DNA of 64,000 nt from Mycolicibacterium vulneris (GCF_002104765.1 NZ_NCXM01000006.1:161215-225214), one strand, 5' to 3'. Shown: positions 44,288 to 53,381, counted from the first letter of the stretch. Made by a program: numbers and translations. The notes: generated from the sequence alone by a model not told the origin.

Positions 44288-45340
44288 ATGCCGGCTTCCG
44301 ACGTAAGCCGATATGTGATCGTTGGCGCCGGCGCCATCGGCGGCACCCTGGGCGGATTGTTGGCGCGCGCCGGAGCTCCCGCCGTATTGGTCGCCCGGGG
44401 CCGCCATGCCGAGGTGCTGGCGGCCGACGGTTTGACGCTGAGGACGCCCGACGGCACGTTCCGCACACCGGTCTCGGTCACGTCGCGCCCTGAGCAGGTG
44501 CATTTGACCGAGCACGACGTGCTGGTCTTCGCGACGAAAACGCAGCAACTCGACGCGGCCCTGCAGGAGTGGGTGGACCGGCCGGTACAGGGGACGGACG
44601 GCACCGCGGGCGAACTGCTCCCGGCGATGACCGCGCTCAATGGTATTGCCGCCGAGGAGAAAGCGCTTCGCTACTTCGCGCGCGTATTCGGCATCTGCGT
44701 GTGGTTGCCGGCCGTCCATCTGGAACCCGGCGAGGTGATCGTGCGGTCCTGGCCGATCGCCGGCCAGTTTCACCTCGCACGGTGGCCCGCGGCGGTCACA
44801 ACCGCGGCCGACGCCGACTTTTTGACCGGCCTTGCCGAGACCTGGAGCGCGGCGGGCATCCGTACCCGCGTCACGTCCGACGTCGCGCCCTGGAAATACA
44901 ACAAGCTACTGAGCAACCTGGGAAACGGGGTGGGGGCGCTGACAGCCGGCGCGACCGATGCCAGCGAGATTCTGGCCGCGTTACGCGCCGAGGGCGAAGG
45001 CGTGTTGCGTTACGCCGGAATCGAATTCGTCTCCTTCGAAATCTCGAAAGCGGTGCGTGCCGACGGACCGACCATCCGTCCGGTTCCCGGATGGGACAAC
45101 GGGTCGACCAACTCCACCTGGCAGTCGTTCACCCGCAATACCGGCAACGCCGAGACCGACTTCTTCAACGGCGAGATCGCCCGGATCGCACACCGCAATG
45201 GCATCGCGGCGCCGCTGAATGCTGCGGTTGCACGCGCGGTCCGCGTCGCGGTGCGCGAGGGCGCGGAACCCGGGCGCTACTCGGCGGCGCAACTGGCGCA
45301 GGTGTTGGGAATCGACGCGAGCGCTCCATCGCAGGCCTGA
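44288..45340 (+). CDS. Ketopantoate reductase (ApbA/PanE)-family oxidoreductase
   Basis: The protein (350 residues from ATG 44288, with GAGAGGG upstream) has the NADP-binding VIVGAGAIGGTLGGLLARAG motif at residues 10-28 and the KTQQLDAAL segment. The catalytic lysine lies in WKYNKLLSNLGN, and the C-terminal ApbA_C domain is complete. The family reduces 2-dehydropantoate in CoA synthesis, but multiple mycobacterial paralogues act on other ketones. A GTG at 44282 is an alternative start. It is followed directly by a methyltransferase fragment. Confidence 0.82.
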   Translation: MPASDVSRYVIVGAGAIGGTLGGLLARAGAPAVLVARGRHAEVLAADGLTLRTPDGTFRTPVSVTSRPEQVHLTEHDVLVFATKTQQLDAALQEWVDRPVQGTDGTAGELLPAMTALNGIAAEEKALRYFARVFGICVWLPAVHLEPGEVIVRSWPIAGQFHLARWPAAVTTAADADFLTGLAETWSAAGIRTRVTSDVAPWKYNKLLSNLGNGVGALTAGATDASEILAALRAEGEGVLRYAGIEFVSFEISKAVRADGPTIRPVPGWDNGSTNSTWQSFTRNTGNAETDFFNGEIARIAHRNGIAAPLNAAVARAVRVAVREGAEPGRYSAAQLAQVLGIDASAPSQA

Positions 45341-45343
45341 TCG

Positions 45344-45787
45344 GACGCGACGCGCCGGGTCGCGGTGGGCGAGCTGATTGCCGCGGGGTTCGATCCCGGC
45401 CAACCGACGGCATGGGCGCTTGAGGGCTTGCTGCCGTATCTTCCTGGGCCAGCGCAGGATGCGCTGTTCGACAAGCTGCACGACTTGTCGGCTGTCGGCA
45501 GCCACCTGGCCGCCGAGCTCGGGCCGGCGCCCGGTGAAGTGCAGGAGTTCGCCGATAACGTCCCCACCATCAGCCAAGACACCGGCCAGCCGCCGGTCGC
45601 CGAGCTGTGGTACGACGATCCGCGCACGGACACCAAAGACTTTCTGGCCCAGCGTGGTTGGCAGGTCACCGGCGTCGACTTGGTCGATAAGGCGGCCATC
45701 GAGTATGGACGGCCCTTCCAGGAGTTGCCCGTGGTCTTCGACCGGTTGATGCGCACCAAATCCTTCACCGCGGTCCGCAAAGGCTAA
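45344..45787 (+). pseudogene. C-terminal fragment of a TIGR00027-family methyltransferase
   Basis: The frame begins in TRRVAVGELIAAGFDPGQPT and runs through AWALEGLLPYLPGPAQDALF to FLAQRGWQVTGVDLVDKA. This matches the C-terminal half of the Rv0281-type methyltransferases. The N-terminal SAM-binding half is absent; the fragment starts 3 bases after the ketopantoate-reductase-like gene. It could be translated from GTG or similar (about 140 residues) but would lack SAM binding. Confidence 0.65.
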
Positions 45788-45799
45788 CCGTTTCGCAAC

Positions 45800-46405
45800 T
45801 CACCGGCGGGTAGCGGCCCGGCGTCCTGATCGCCCGGTGCGCGCCACACCGGCCGACAAGCGAGCTTCGACGATGCTCAGCGTGCGTTCGGCCCATCGAA
45901 TGTTCTCCTCTTCGAACGAGATTCCGCGCATCAGCGTCAGGTACGGCCCAACTCGTTCGGCCCGGGCGAGGTAGTCCTCTTCGCTACGGCCGTCCAGCAT
46001 TCGCATCCGCAACCGTTCGTAGCGCTGCACTTTGGCGCTCGCCCAGTCCCGCCGTTCGCGAATGAATTCGCGGACGGCGTCGATGTCTCCGGCGTCGGCG
46101 GCCTGGACCTTGACCAGCAATTCATCACGGATGACCGACGGCTTCGGCGCCTTCGCCGTGAACTGCCGGATAGCGTCACGTCCGGCGTCGGTCAGCGAGA
46201 ACATGCGCTTGTTAGGCCGGCGTTCCTGCCGCACGATCCGGGCCTGGATGAGACCCTGCTCGGCGAGCCGGTCGAGTTCGCGATACAGCTGCTGCGGGGT
46301 GGCCGGCCAGAAGTTCGCGACCGAGGCGTCGAAGTCTTTGGCCAGGTCGTATCCGGACGATTCGCCCTCGAGGAGGGCGGCCAACACCGCGTCACGCAGC
46401 GACAT
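45800..46405 (-). CDS. PadR-family transcriptional regulator
   Basis: The 201-residue protein has the PadR winged helix (SLRDAVLAALLEGESSGYDL, then FWPATPQQLYRELDRLAEQG) and a helical C-terminal dimerisation domain (about 95-190). PadR proteins repress detoxification or aromatic-compound genes and are released by ligands. A 28-base inverted repeat (46425-46452) lies directly in front of its start, between it and the divergent SnoaL-LLM genes, so it likely controls itself and those genes. Confidence 0.85.
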   Translation of the reverse strand: MSLRDAVLAALLEGESSGYDLAKDFDASVANFWPATPQQLYRELDRLAEQGLIQARIVRQERRPNKRMFSLTDAGRDAIRQFTAKAPKPSVIRDELLVKVQAADAGDIDAVREFIRERRDWASAKVQRYERLRMRMLDGRSEEDYLARAERVGPYLTLMRGISFEEENIRWAERTLSIVEARLSAGVARTGRSGRRAATRR

Positions 46406-46424
46406 CGGTCGATGTTACAACGAT

Positions 46425-46452
46425 GCGACTAATCAACAAAGTGATTAATCGC
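46425..46452. promoter_or_regulatory. PadR-type operator palindrome
   Basis: GCGACTAATCA (46425-46435) and TGATTAATCGC (46442-46452) are inverted arms with one mismatch and a 6-base spacer. The site lies 20 bases above the padR start and 75 bases above the divergent SnoaL start. A second perfect 12-base palindrome, TCAACTAGTTGA (46499-46510), lies nearer the SnoaL gene. Confidence 0.6.
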
Positions 46453-46526
46453 ACTCTGGACTTCCAGGTGCGCGCGCCCTAGCGTCGATTCCACTTGCTC
46501 AACTAGTTGACTATGCGAGGTCGCTG

Positions 46527-46949
46527 ATGCACCCGTTCCGTAAAGCCGTCGAAGAGCGCGACGAGAAGGGCATCCAGGCGATGCTGGCCGACACCGTGGT
46601 CTTCACCAGCCCGGTGGCGTTCAAGCCCTACGTCGGCAAGCCGATCACCGCCGCCATTCTGCGCGGCGTGTTACGAATCTTCGAGAACTTCCACTACATC
46701 CGCGAGATCCACGACCCGAGCGGGCGCGACCACGCCTTCGTTTTCGAGACCGGGATAGCCGGGGCGCCGGGGGTGAAGATCACCGGCTGCGACTTCCTGC
46801 ACTTCAACGACGACGGCCTGATCGACGACTTCATGGTGATGGTGCGGCCCCTGTCGGGCGCGACGGCGCTGTCCGAGGCGATGGGTGCCCAGTTTGATCG
46901 CATCCAACAGGAGGCGCTCGAATTGGCCAATCAATCCGGTACCGCGTAG
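46527..46949 (+). CDS. SnoaL-like/NTF2-fold protein
   Basis: The 140-residue protein shows the cone-shaped NTF2/SnoaL pattern (FRKAVEERDEKGIQAMLADT, then VRVHDP-like and DFLHFNDDGLIDDFMVMVRP). Such proteins act as cyclases, isomerases or small-ligand carriers. It is 5 bases upstream of an LLM oxidoreductase and divergent from padR, so it likely works with that enzyme on one compound. The reaction is unknown. Confidence 0.75.
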   Translation: MHPFRKAVEERDEKGIQAMLADTVVFTSPVAFKPYVGKPITAAILRGVLRIFENFHYIREIHDPSGRDHAFVFETGIAGAPGVKITGCDFLHFNDDGLIDDFMVMVRPLSGATALSEAMGAQFDRIQQEALELANQSGTA

Positions 46950-46954
46950 AAGTA

Positions 46955-47998
46955 ATGACCATGCGGATTGGACTGGGCATCAATTATGCGGGCGGGTTCA
47001 AGGACGTGGCCGCCGAAGTGGCCGACCTCGAGCGCGCCGGACTGGACATTGTCTTTGTCCCCGAGGCGTATTCGTTCGACGCGGTGAGCGCGCTGGGCTA
47101 CCTGGCCGCGAGCACCGACCGCGTCGGCTTGGCCTCGGGCATCCTACAGCTGTACACGCGGACACCCACCCTGACCGCGATGACCGCGGCCGGCCTGGAC
47201 TACGTCTCCGACGGCCGGTTCACCCTCGGCCTGGGCGCCTCCGGCCCACAGGTCATCGAGGGCTTCCACGGTGTTCCCTACGATGCCCCGATCGGCCGCA
47301 CCCGCGAGGTCATCGACATCTGCCGCCAGGTGTGGCGGCGCGAGACCGTGCAACACCAGGGCAAGCACTACACGATCCCGCTGCCCGCCGACCAGGGCAC
47401 CGGACTCGGCAAACCGCTCAAGTTGATCAATAAGCCTGTCCGCGAGCGCATTCCGATACTGGTGGCCGCGCTGGGGCCCAAGAATGTCGAAATGGCGGCC
47501 GAGATCGCCGAGGGCTGGCAGCCGATCTTCTATCTGCCCGAAAAGGCGCAGGACGTGTGGGGGGATGCTCTGGCCGCCGGCCGGGCCAAGCGCGATCCCG
47601 AGCTGGGTGAGCTCGACATCTATGCCGGCCCCGTGCTGGCCATCGGTGAAAATGTCGAGCCACTAAGGGAATTCGTCAAACCGCACCTGGCTCTTTATAT
47701 CGGTGGGATGGGTGCCAAGGGCAAGAATTTCTACCACGCCCTGGCGACGAAATACGGCTACGGCCCCGAAGCCGACCGGATTCAAGAGCTGTACCTGGCC
47801 GGTGACAAAGACGGCGCCGCCAAGGTTGTGCCCGACGATCTCGTGCGAGACGTGAACCTGATCGGTACCCGCGAATTCGTCAAGGAGCGCCTGGCGGCGT
47901 TCCGCGAGGCGGGGGTGACCACCCTCAACGTGGCGCCCATCGCCTCCACGACGGCTGAGCGGATCAAGCTGATCGAGACGCTGCGCCAATTGGTTTGA
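46955..47998 (+). CDS. LLM-class F420-dependent oxidoreductase
   Basis: The 347-residue protein has the bacterial-luciferase-like TIM barrel: MRIGLGINYAGGF, FVPEAYSFDAVSALGYLAA, GRFTLGLGASGPQVIEGFHG and the late TTLNVAPIA. This fits F420-dependent reductases/monooxygenases like those near mer or Fgd. It shares an operon with the SnoaL-like gene under the divergent PadR. Together they may alter an aromatic or xenobiotic compound sensed by PadR (inference). Confidence 0.85.
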   Translation: MTMRIGLGINYAGGFKDVAAEVADLERAGLDIVFVPEAYSFDAVSALGYLAASTDRVGLASGILQLYTRTPTLTAMTAAGLDYVSDGRFTLGLGASGPQVIEGFHGVPYDAPIGRTREVIDICRQVWRRETVQHQGKHYTIPLPADQGTGLGKPLKLINKPVRERIPILVAALGPKNVEMAAEIAEGWQPIFYLPEKAQDVWGDALAAGRAKRDPELGELDIYAGPVLAIGENVEPLREFVKPHLALYIGGMGAKGKNFYHALATKYGYGPEADRIQELYLAGDKDGAAKVVPDDLVRDVNLIGTREFVKERLAAFREAGVTTLNVAPIASTTAERIKLIETLRQLV

Positions 47999-48020
47999 TC
48001 GCCACCGCTGAGGCGCCCGA

Positions 48021-49229
48021 TCAGTCCCGCCGGTGACTATCCCGTCGTAACCGCACCGCTCTGGCGAACGCCGCCACCGTGGCCAGCAGCGCCATCACCG
48101 ACAGGATCACCACCGAGGCCGCGGACCCGACGGTGGCCAGGACCAGCGGCAGCGCGAAGCCGACGTACGTGACGACGTAGAACACCCCGGTCAGCGCGCC
48201 GCGCAGGTGCGGCGGCGCGGCGGCCTCCAGGTCGATCAATCCTTCTCGCAGGCACAGTCCCGACGCGCAGCCGAGGACAAGCAATAGCGGCAGGCCCAGC
48301 GCCGGGGTCAGAGCCGGCAGCGCGATCGCGGCGGTCGCGTAGCCGAGCGCGGCCAGCACCGCACCCGCCGTCCCGGCCTGCGGGCCCCACCGCAACGCGC
48401 GGGCCAGTATTTGAACGACACCGCTGACACCGTTGACGATCAGGGTGGCCGTGCCGGCCGCGATCGGAGCCGCGAGCCCAGTGTGTAACCGGGTGGGTAT
48501 GGTGACGAATCCCAGTGTCGCCGAGGCGTATACCCACGGCGCGAGCGGCATGGCCCAACTCAGTGCCCGGCTGAAACCGGTCACCGCCGGTGCCGCTCGT
48601 TCCGAGTCGTAGTGCGTCGCCGTCCCGGTCACGTCGGTGCGCCGAGCCGCGCCGGCGACGGCCAACGTTGCCAGCACGACAATGGCGGCGGCGACACCGA
48701 ACGACACCCGGATTCCGGATCGTCCGGCTAACACGATGATTCCTCCGGCGAAGGGCCCGAGGGCGAAGCCGGCGGTCAGCACCGCTCCGGCGGTCGCGGC
48801 GCCCGCGGGGCCTCTCAGATCCGAGGCCCACACGGTGCACGAGCTGATGGCCAGGCCCACACCGATCCCGACGACCAGGCGTCCCAGCAGCAGAGCGCCC
48901 GTGTGCTGGGACAGCAGCATCACCGCCGTCCCCGACAGGGCTGCCGAGGAACCCGCCAGCGCCACCGACCGGCGTCCGAGCGCGTCCGACGCGCGTCCGC
49001 CGACGAGCAACCCCGGCAGCAGCCCCAGCGCGTAAATGCCGAAGATTCCGTCGAGCGTGGCCGTGCTGAGGTGCTCGGTTTCGCTGATCACCGGCATCAA
49101 CCCGACGAAGTGGTTGGCCACCCACCCGGTGGCCAACAGCAGCGCCAATACGCTGACGAACAGCGGCTGCGTCCCCGCCGGATCACGTGTCGACCGGGCG
49201 CTGTCGGTGCGCACATTCGACGAGGTCAC
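48021..49229 (-). CDS. MFS exporter (sugar-type/drug:H+ antiporter)
   Basis: The protein (402 residues from GTG 49229, behind the strong GGGAGGGGAGGGG site) has 12 hydrophobic helices, with GRASDALGRRSVALAGS between helices 2 and 3 and LLGRLVVGIGVGLAIS. It resembles DHA-type exporters for drugs or metabolites. A longer frame to 49328 has a non-family N-terminus and is rejected. It converges with the LLM gene; the substrate is unknown. Confidence 0.8.
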   Translation of the reverse strand: MTSSNVRTDSARSTRDPAGTQPLFVSVLALLLATGWVANHFVGLMPVISETEHLSTATLDGIFGIYALGLLPGLLVGGRASDALGRRSVALAGSSAALSGTAVMLLSQHTGALLLGRLVVGIGVGLAISSCTVWASDLRGPAGAATAGAVLTAGFALGPFAGGIIVLAGRSGIRVSFGVAAAIVVLATLAVAGAARRTDVTGTATHYDSERAAPAVTGFSRALSWAMPLAPWVYASATLGFVTIPTRLHTGLAAPIAAGTATLIVNGVSGVVQILARALRWGPQAGTAGAVLAALGYATAAIALPALTPALGLPLLLVLGCASGLCLREGLIDLEAAAPPHLRGALTGVFYVVTYVGFALPLVLATVGSAASVVILSVMALLATVAAFARAVRLRRDSHRRD

Positions 49230-49474
49230 GGATCCCCTCCCCTCCCAAACCCAACGTGCGTACGAGGCCGACCGACGATGATAGAACGCGACGTCACCTG
49301 GCCAGTTATTCCCGCTCGACGCGATCACACCGCTTTAGGCACCCCGATGTCACCTGAATTTCAGCGTTCAACGCGCGCCTGCAAACATGGCGGGCCCCGG
49401 TTCGGATGTCACTTCGGGGTTTGAAATCAGGCGATTTGGTGTATTGATACCACTACTCGCACCCAGGAAGGCAA

Positions 49475-49756
49475 ATGATGAAGTACATTGCGGCAGCCAC
49501 GATCGCGGTCTCCGTCTTGCTGTCTAGCGCGTGTTCGGCCTCACAGGTCATCAACACCGGTGGCGACACGAAATGCAAGGATTTCACCACGCAGGACGAA
49601 AAGAAGCAGAACGACGAAGTCAGCAAGATGCTGAAAGACAAGAGCGGCACCGACCCGACCAATGTGGAGATCTCCGCAACGCGGCTCTCGGCGATGACCT
49701 ACTGCCAGACGCTCGGCAAGCCCGACACCAAGATCTCCGAGGCACCGCACGGCTGA
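49475..49756 (+). CDS. Small putative lipoprotein
   Basis: The 93-residue protein has a lipoprotein signal (hydrophobic 4-17) with lipobox LSSAC and lipid-modified Cys near residue 20. It is followed by a short soluble part with two more cysteines (KCKDF and YCQTL), presumably disulfide-bonded. AGGAAGG precedes ATG 49475. No functional family recognised. Confidence 0.75.
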   Translation: MMKYIAAATIAVSVLLSSACSASQVINTGGDTKCKDFTTQDEKKQNDEVSKMLKDKSGTDPTNVEISATRLSAMTYCQTLGKPDTKISEAPHG

Positions 49757-49844
49757 CCGCAGCCGGGGCGCGCAGCCGGTTCCCGATCGGGAGCCGGGCC
49801 GGACGTAATCACCAACGGCACAGCCGAAATTCGCGGCGAGCGAC

Positions 49845-50070
49845 GTGAGGGTGGCCACTACTGCGCGACCCATCGGCGCGTTCTACCCGGTCTATACCAC
49901 GACGGCATCGGCGCTTGCCCGTACCGACCCACACCTGCTGGAGGTCGGACGAGCCTACGGGCGGCACCGACGTGATGCTGCTGGCCATCGTGCTGTTGGC
50001 CGGCTTGGGCAAGCTCACCGACGGGGCCTTGGGTGCCGTGGAGACCTTGATCGTGCGGAGACGCGGGTAG
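49845..50070 (+). pseudogene. ABC transporter permease remnant (SsuC/TauC type)
   Basis: The first part reads GAFYPVYTTTASALARTDPH then LLEVGRAYG, the cytoplasmic coupling loop of SsuC/TauC-like permeases. After a break in frame the second part reads VMLLAIVLLAGLGKLTDGAL and then ends RRRG at TAG 50068-50070, the usual C-terminus. The middle of about 70-80 residues is missing and there is no N-terminal half. Confidence 0.65.
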
Positions 50071-50710
50071 TCCGCGCCAGCAGGCAAGCGGCGGTGAGCA
50101 ACTGCCACCCGGTGATCGTGTACACACTGCCGCGTTCCCATGCGCCGTCGGGAAGCAGGTACGTGGTCGCCGTCACCGATTTCATCATCAACATGGCCAA
50201 GCAGAACAGGCCAAGGGCCGCAATCGCTTTGGATATCCGGCGATACCGGCGCCAGGCGGCAAGCGGCCCGATGACACCGGATCCCAGCAAGATCGCGGCG
50301 TTGCCCCCGACGAGCGCTAGCAGGGCGCCGATGATGTGCACCGTGCCGCTGTGCACCGATCCGATCACGATGTTACCGACAGCGTTCGTGGCGACGCTAC
50401 CCAAAAACATTCGGGTCCTACGGTTGTCGGGAACCCCCACCATCAGCGATGCCCCGAGCAAGAACAGGATGCCCTGCAGGTAGAACGCCGCATGCATCAA
50501 GTACGCGCGGGGCGAGTAGATCGGATGGCCGTGCGCCAGCGTGCCGTTCGGCAGACCGAGATCGCTGATGTAGTTGCGTGCGTAGCTGTAGGCCGGCTCG
50601 TAGGCCGCGGCGGCGATCGCCTCCAAAACCAGGTAACCCACAGCGGCCACGACCCACAGGGCTGCTCCTCGCGCGCCGGCCGAATTGTGTCGCTCCATTT
50701 TGGTGGCCAT
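50015..50710 (-). CDS. DUF998-family membrane protein
   Basis: The protein (231 residues from ATG 50710, MATKMERHN) has six hydrophobic helices. The DUF998 pattern is visible: YSYARNYISDLG in the first loop, then GHPIYSPRAYLMHAAFYLQG and the later SVHSGTVHIIGALLALVGGN. The longer frame to 51025 is a shadow of the divergent hydrolase. Its 3' end overlaps the ABC-permease remnant. The function of DUF998 is unknown. Confidence 0.75.
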   Translation of the reverse strand: MATKMERHNSAGARGAALWVVAAVGYLVLEAIAAAAYEPAYSYARNYISDLGLPNGTLAHGHPIYSPRAYLMHAAFYLQGILFLLGASLMVGVPDNRRTRMFLGSVATNAVGNIVIGSVHSGTVHIIGALLALVGGNAAILLGSGVIGPLAAWRRYRRISKAIAALGLFCLAMLMMKSVTATTYLLPDGAWERGSVYTITGWQLLTAACLLARTTRVSARSRSPRHPRPRR

Positions 50711-50748
50711 GCTTTCATGCGAGGCCGGGTTACCCGCACAATAGCGCG

Positions 50749-51711
50749 ATGCGTGCAGTGCGGGAGATCCGGAGAATCGCGGCGGGTGTTCGTCGATGCC
50801 TGCTGACCGCCACGCTGCTGGTTGCGCTCGTGGGATGCGGCGGGCCGGCACACAACCGCGGTGCGCCGTCGTCGGGCGGTGTGTTCGCGGGTCCGATCCA
50901 GATCGGCAACGGCCGGCACCTGTATCTCGAATGCCACGGAAAGGGAGGGCCCACAGTCGTTTTGGAGTCCGGCTACCACAACTCTTCGGATCCGTGGAGC
51001 CACTCCGATGCCGCCGCGCCGGCAACGGGCCCGGCCGTGCTGCCGGCTTTGGCCGCCGACCACCGCGTCTGTGCCTACGACCGGCCCGGCACCCTGCGCT
51101 ATCCCGATCCGCCCAGCATCACCGACCGCAGTTCGCCGGTCGCGATGCCTCGCACCGCGCAGGACGTTGTCCAGGATTTGCATGCGTTACTCGCCGCCGC
51201 CCACCTTCCGGGCCCGTACGTCCTGGTCGGGCACTCGCTGGGCGGGCTGTTCATCCGGCTGTATGCGCAGACCTACCCCGACCAGGTGCGGGCGCTGGCG
51301 TTCGTGGATGCCTTTCCGGTCGAGATACCGGCCCTGCTGGGCGCGGACTGGCCGACCTATCGCCAGGCGTTGGACCAGCCGCTGCCCCAGTTTGCGAACT
51401 CACCTGGGTTCGAGGAGATCGACATCGAGAAGAGTGTCGACCAGGTCGGCGCGGCCCCGGCGTTCCCGGCCGTTCCCGCGGTCGTGCTGACCAGGACCGA
51501 ACCGTTCGCGATCCCCGGCACCGTCTCACCCGAGCAGGGCGCCAAGCTGGAGCAGGCGTGGCGCGAGGCATCGGCGGATCTGATCGCGCTGCGGCCGCAG
51601 ACACCGCACCTGATCGCGACCGGCAGCGACCACTTCATCCAGATCCACCAGCCCGATCTGGTGGCGGCAGGCGTGCGTCTGGCGATGCAGCGGTCGGAGC
51701 CGAACCGCTGA
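50749..51711 (+). CDS. Lipoprotein alpha/beta hydrolase
   Basis: The start ATG 50749 gives 320 residues with a lipoprotein signal: hydrophobic 17-28, then LVGC with the modified Cys at about residue 27. The hydrolase fold has VVLESGYH (oxyanion), CAYDRPG, GHSLGGLFIRLYA (nucleophile Ser) and a late acid/His pair (SDHFIQIHQP). It would be a cell-surface esterase or lipase-like enzyme. The gene is divergent from the DUF998 gene. Confidence 0.82.
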   Translation: MRAVREIRRIAAGVRRCLLTATLLVALVGCGGPAHNRGAPSSGGVFAGPIQIGNGRHLYLECHGKGGPTVVLESGYHNSSDPWSHSDAAAPATGPAVLPALAADHRVCAYDRPGTLRYPDPPSITDRSSPVAMPRTAQDVVQDLHALLAAAHLPGPYVLVGHSLGGLFIRLYAQTYPDQVRALAFVDAFPVEIPALLGADWPTYRQALDQPLPQFANSPGFEEIDIEKSVDQVGAAPAFPAVPAVVLTRTEPFAIPGTVSPEQGAKLEQAWREASADLIALRPQTPHLIATGSDHFIQIHQPDLVAAGVRLAMQRSEPNR

Positions 51712-51716
51712 CCCGG

Positions 51717-52934
51717 CTAGAAGAAGGTCCCGGCATGCGGCGCTTCGGGCACTGCGAACAGTTGATCGGCCACGTCGAGTGCGACCGGATCGTCAGCCCG
51801 GGCCAGACCGGCGGCGGCGAGACTGCGCCAGCGTGTGCCACCGAGCAGCGCGGCACCCAGCCCCTCGATCCCGACGTGGACGTCGGCGCGGCGGGTCGTC
51901 GGTTCGGCGCCGTCGCCGGTGATCGTGAAGCTCGCTGAATTGCTCGGCAGCACTGGGTCGTTCACCGCGATGGTGACGGCCCCGCCGCCGACGTAGGAGC
52001 GCGCCGCCAGCGCACGCCGGGCATCGATGACCCGCAGCCAGGTTTCGTCGTGCACCGCGGTGACCTTCGCCGCCCGGCGATCGACGAACAGCCAGGGCAG
52101 CGCGTCGTCGACGGGTAGCATCCAAAACATCACTCGGTGAACGAGATCCAGGCCGAGCAGGAATCGCAGCAACCCGAGATAGGCGTCGGCGGTGGGCGCG
52201 AAGAAATCCTCGACCACGATGGTGCGCTGATCGCTGACGAACCAATTCTCGGTGTCGACGGGCCGGTACCGGGCGAACCCCGATTCGGCGCCCGGTTCGC
52301 CATGAACGGCGACATACCAAGCCCCCGGAAAGGATTCGGTGCGACGCCGTGCGCTCCCCCACCACGTCCGCGGGCGGTCGATGGTTCCGGGACGGGACGG
52401 ACGGTTGGTGTCATAGACGCGGGGCAAGGTCTCCCAGACCTCGGCGGCATCGAGCAATCGCACCGGACCACCCGACCCGACCTCGGGGCGAAACGCTGCG
52501 CGCGGGCTCGTAATCTCCACGCTCTGGAAGGAACTCGCCACCCCGTAGCCGTATCGCTCATAAATGGTGGCCTCCGATGCCCGCAACGACGCGACCACCT
52601 CACCGCGCCCGGCGATGTCGTGCAGCTGGTGCCGGATCAGCTCGGTGGCGACGCCCCTTCGGGTGTACGACGGCAGCACCCCGATGTGAGTCACGGCGGC
52701 GTGGCTGACGGCGGCTCCGCCGGGAAGGGTCAGGGTGCTCGTCACGGCGTCCGCGGTGCCGGCGAGTACTCCGTCGATGAATGCGCCGATGGTGCGCCCG
52801 GGGTCGAGCAGCTTGGTGATCTGGTCGGGCGGCAGGTTCGAGATGGGCGGCAGGCCCACCATCGCGGTGCGAAACAATCTCGCCGCGGCGACGAGGTCGT
52901 CCTCGGTGTCGAGAACCCGGATCTCGGTGGTCAT
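51717..52934 (-). CDS. Eis-type GNAT N-acetyltransferase
   Basis: The protein (405 residues from ATG 52934, MTTEIRVLDTEDD) has the Eis triple layout: an N-terminal GNAT fold with VTHIGVLPSYTRRGVATELI (acetyl-CoA loop) and SEATIYERYGYGVAS, a second GNAT-like fold and a C-terminal sterol-carrier-like region ending in FF, whose carboxylate is catalytic in Eis. Eis enzymes acetylate amines at several positions, including aminoglycosides in some mycobacteria. Whether this copy modifies drugs is unknown. Confidence 0.82.
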   Translation of the reverse strand: MTTEIRVLDTEDDLVAAARLFRTAMVGLPPISNLPPDQITKLLDPGRTIGAFIDGVLAGTADAVTSTLTLPGGAAVSHAAVTHIGVLPSYTRRGVATELIRHQLHDIAGRGEVVASLRASEATIYERYGYGVASSFQSVEITSPRAAFRPEVGSGGPVRLLDAAEVWETLPRVYDTNRPSRPGTIDRPRTWWGSARRRTESFPGAWYVAVHGEPGAESGFARYRPVDTENWFVSDQRTIVVEDFFAPTADAYLGLLRFLLGLDLVHRVMFWMLPVDDALPWLFVDRRAAKVTAVHDETWLRVIDARRALAARSYVGGGAVTIAVNDPVLPSNSASFTITGDGAEPTTRRADVHVGIEGLGAALLGGTRWRSLAAAGLARADDPVALDVADQLFAVPEAPHAGTFF

Positions 52935-52964
52935 CCGGCCATCATGTCGCGCTCGCACACGGCA

Positions 52965-53381
52965 TCACCCGATGGGTGTGATGCCCGCGTTGGACATCGT
53001 GAACCCACGGCCCGAGGGCACGGTGCAGGTGACGCCGTCGGCCTTGGACGCACAGCTGAACGGACCGACTGCGGCGGTCTGGCCGTAGGCAAGCACCGGC
53101 GTGCCGATTCCCGCGTTGCCGAGACACGAGACACCCGCGCAGTTCGTGACCGCGCCGGTCGTGGACAGGCGCACGGATGCGGGCGGCTCGTTGGTCTGGC
53201 AATAGGCCTCGTCGGGGATGCCCGGATCCCGCTGGTAGTCGACCTCGCAACTGATGTTGCGCGACGGCGACAGAAAGGCACACACCGACGCCGTGCAGAC
53301 CGGGTTGTCCGCGATCGCCCGGGGCGCCCCCACCCAGCAGCCGACGACGACTCCGAGTGTCGCGATGACCGCACGCTTCAC
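52965..53381 (-). CDS. Secreted cysteine-rich protein, DUF6636-like
   Basis: The 138-residue protein has a signal peptide (cleavage near AIA, residue 24) and eight or so cysteines (PVCTASVCAF, ISCEVDY, YCQTN, NCAGVSCLG, SCASKAD, TCTVPSG), consistent with several disulfides. The pattern SPSRNISC with later paired cysteines resembles DUF6636 of actinobacteria. It lies 30 bases behind the Eis-type gene start, both on the minus strand. Confidence 0.72.
   Translation of the reverse strand: MKRAVIATLGVVVGCWVGAPRAIADNPVCTASVCAFLSPSRNISCEVDYQRDPGIPDEAYCQTNEPPASVRLSTTGAVTNCAGVSCLGNAGIGTPVLAYGQTAAVGPFSCASKADGVTCTVPSGRGFTMSNAGITPIG

Noticed and set aside
50711..51025. N-terminal extension of the DUF998 protein to 51025
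   Set aside because: The extension is Arg/Pro-rich, antisense to the lipoprotein hydrolase, and ATG 50710 directly precedes the first membrane part.
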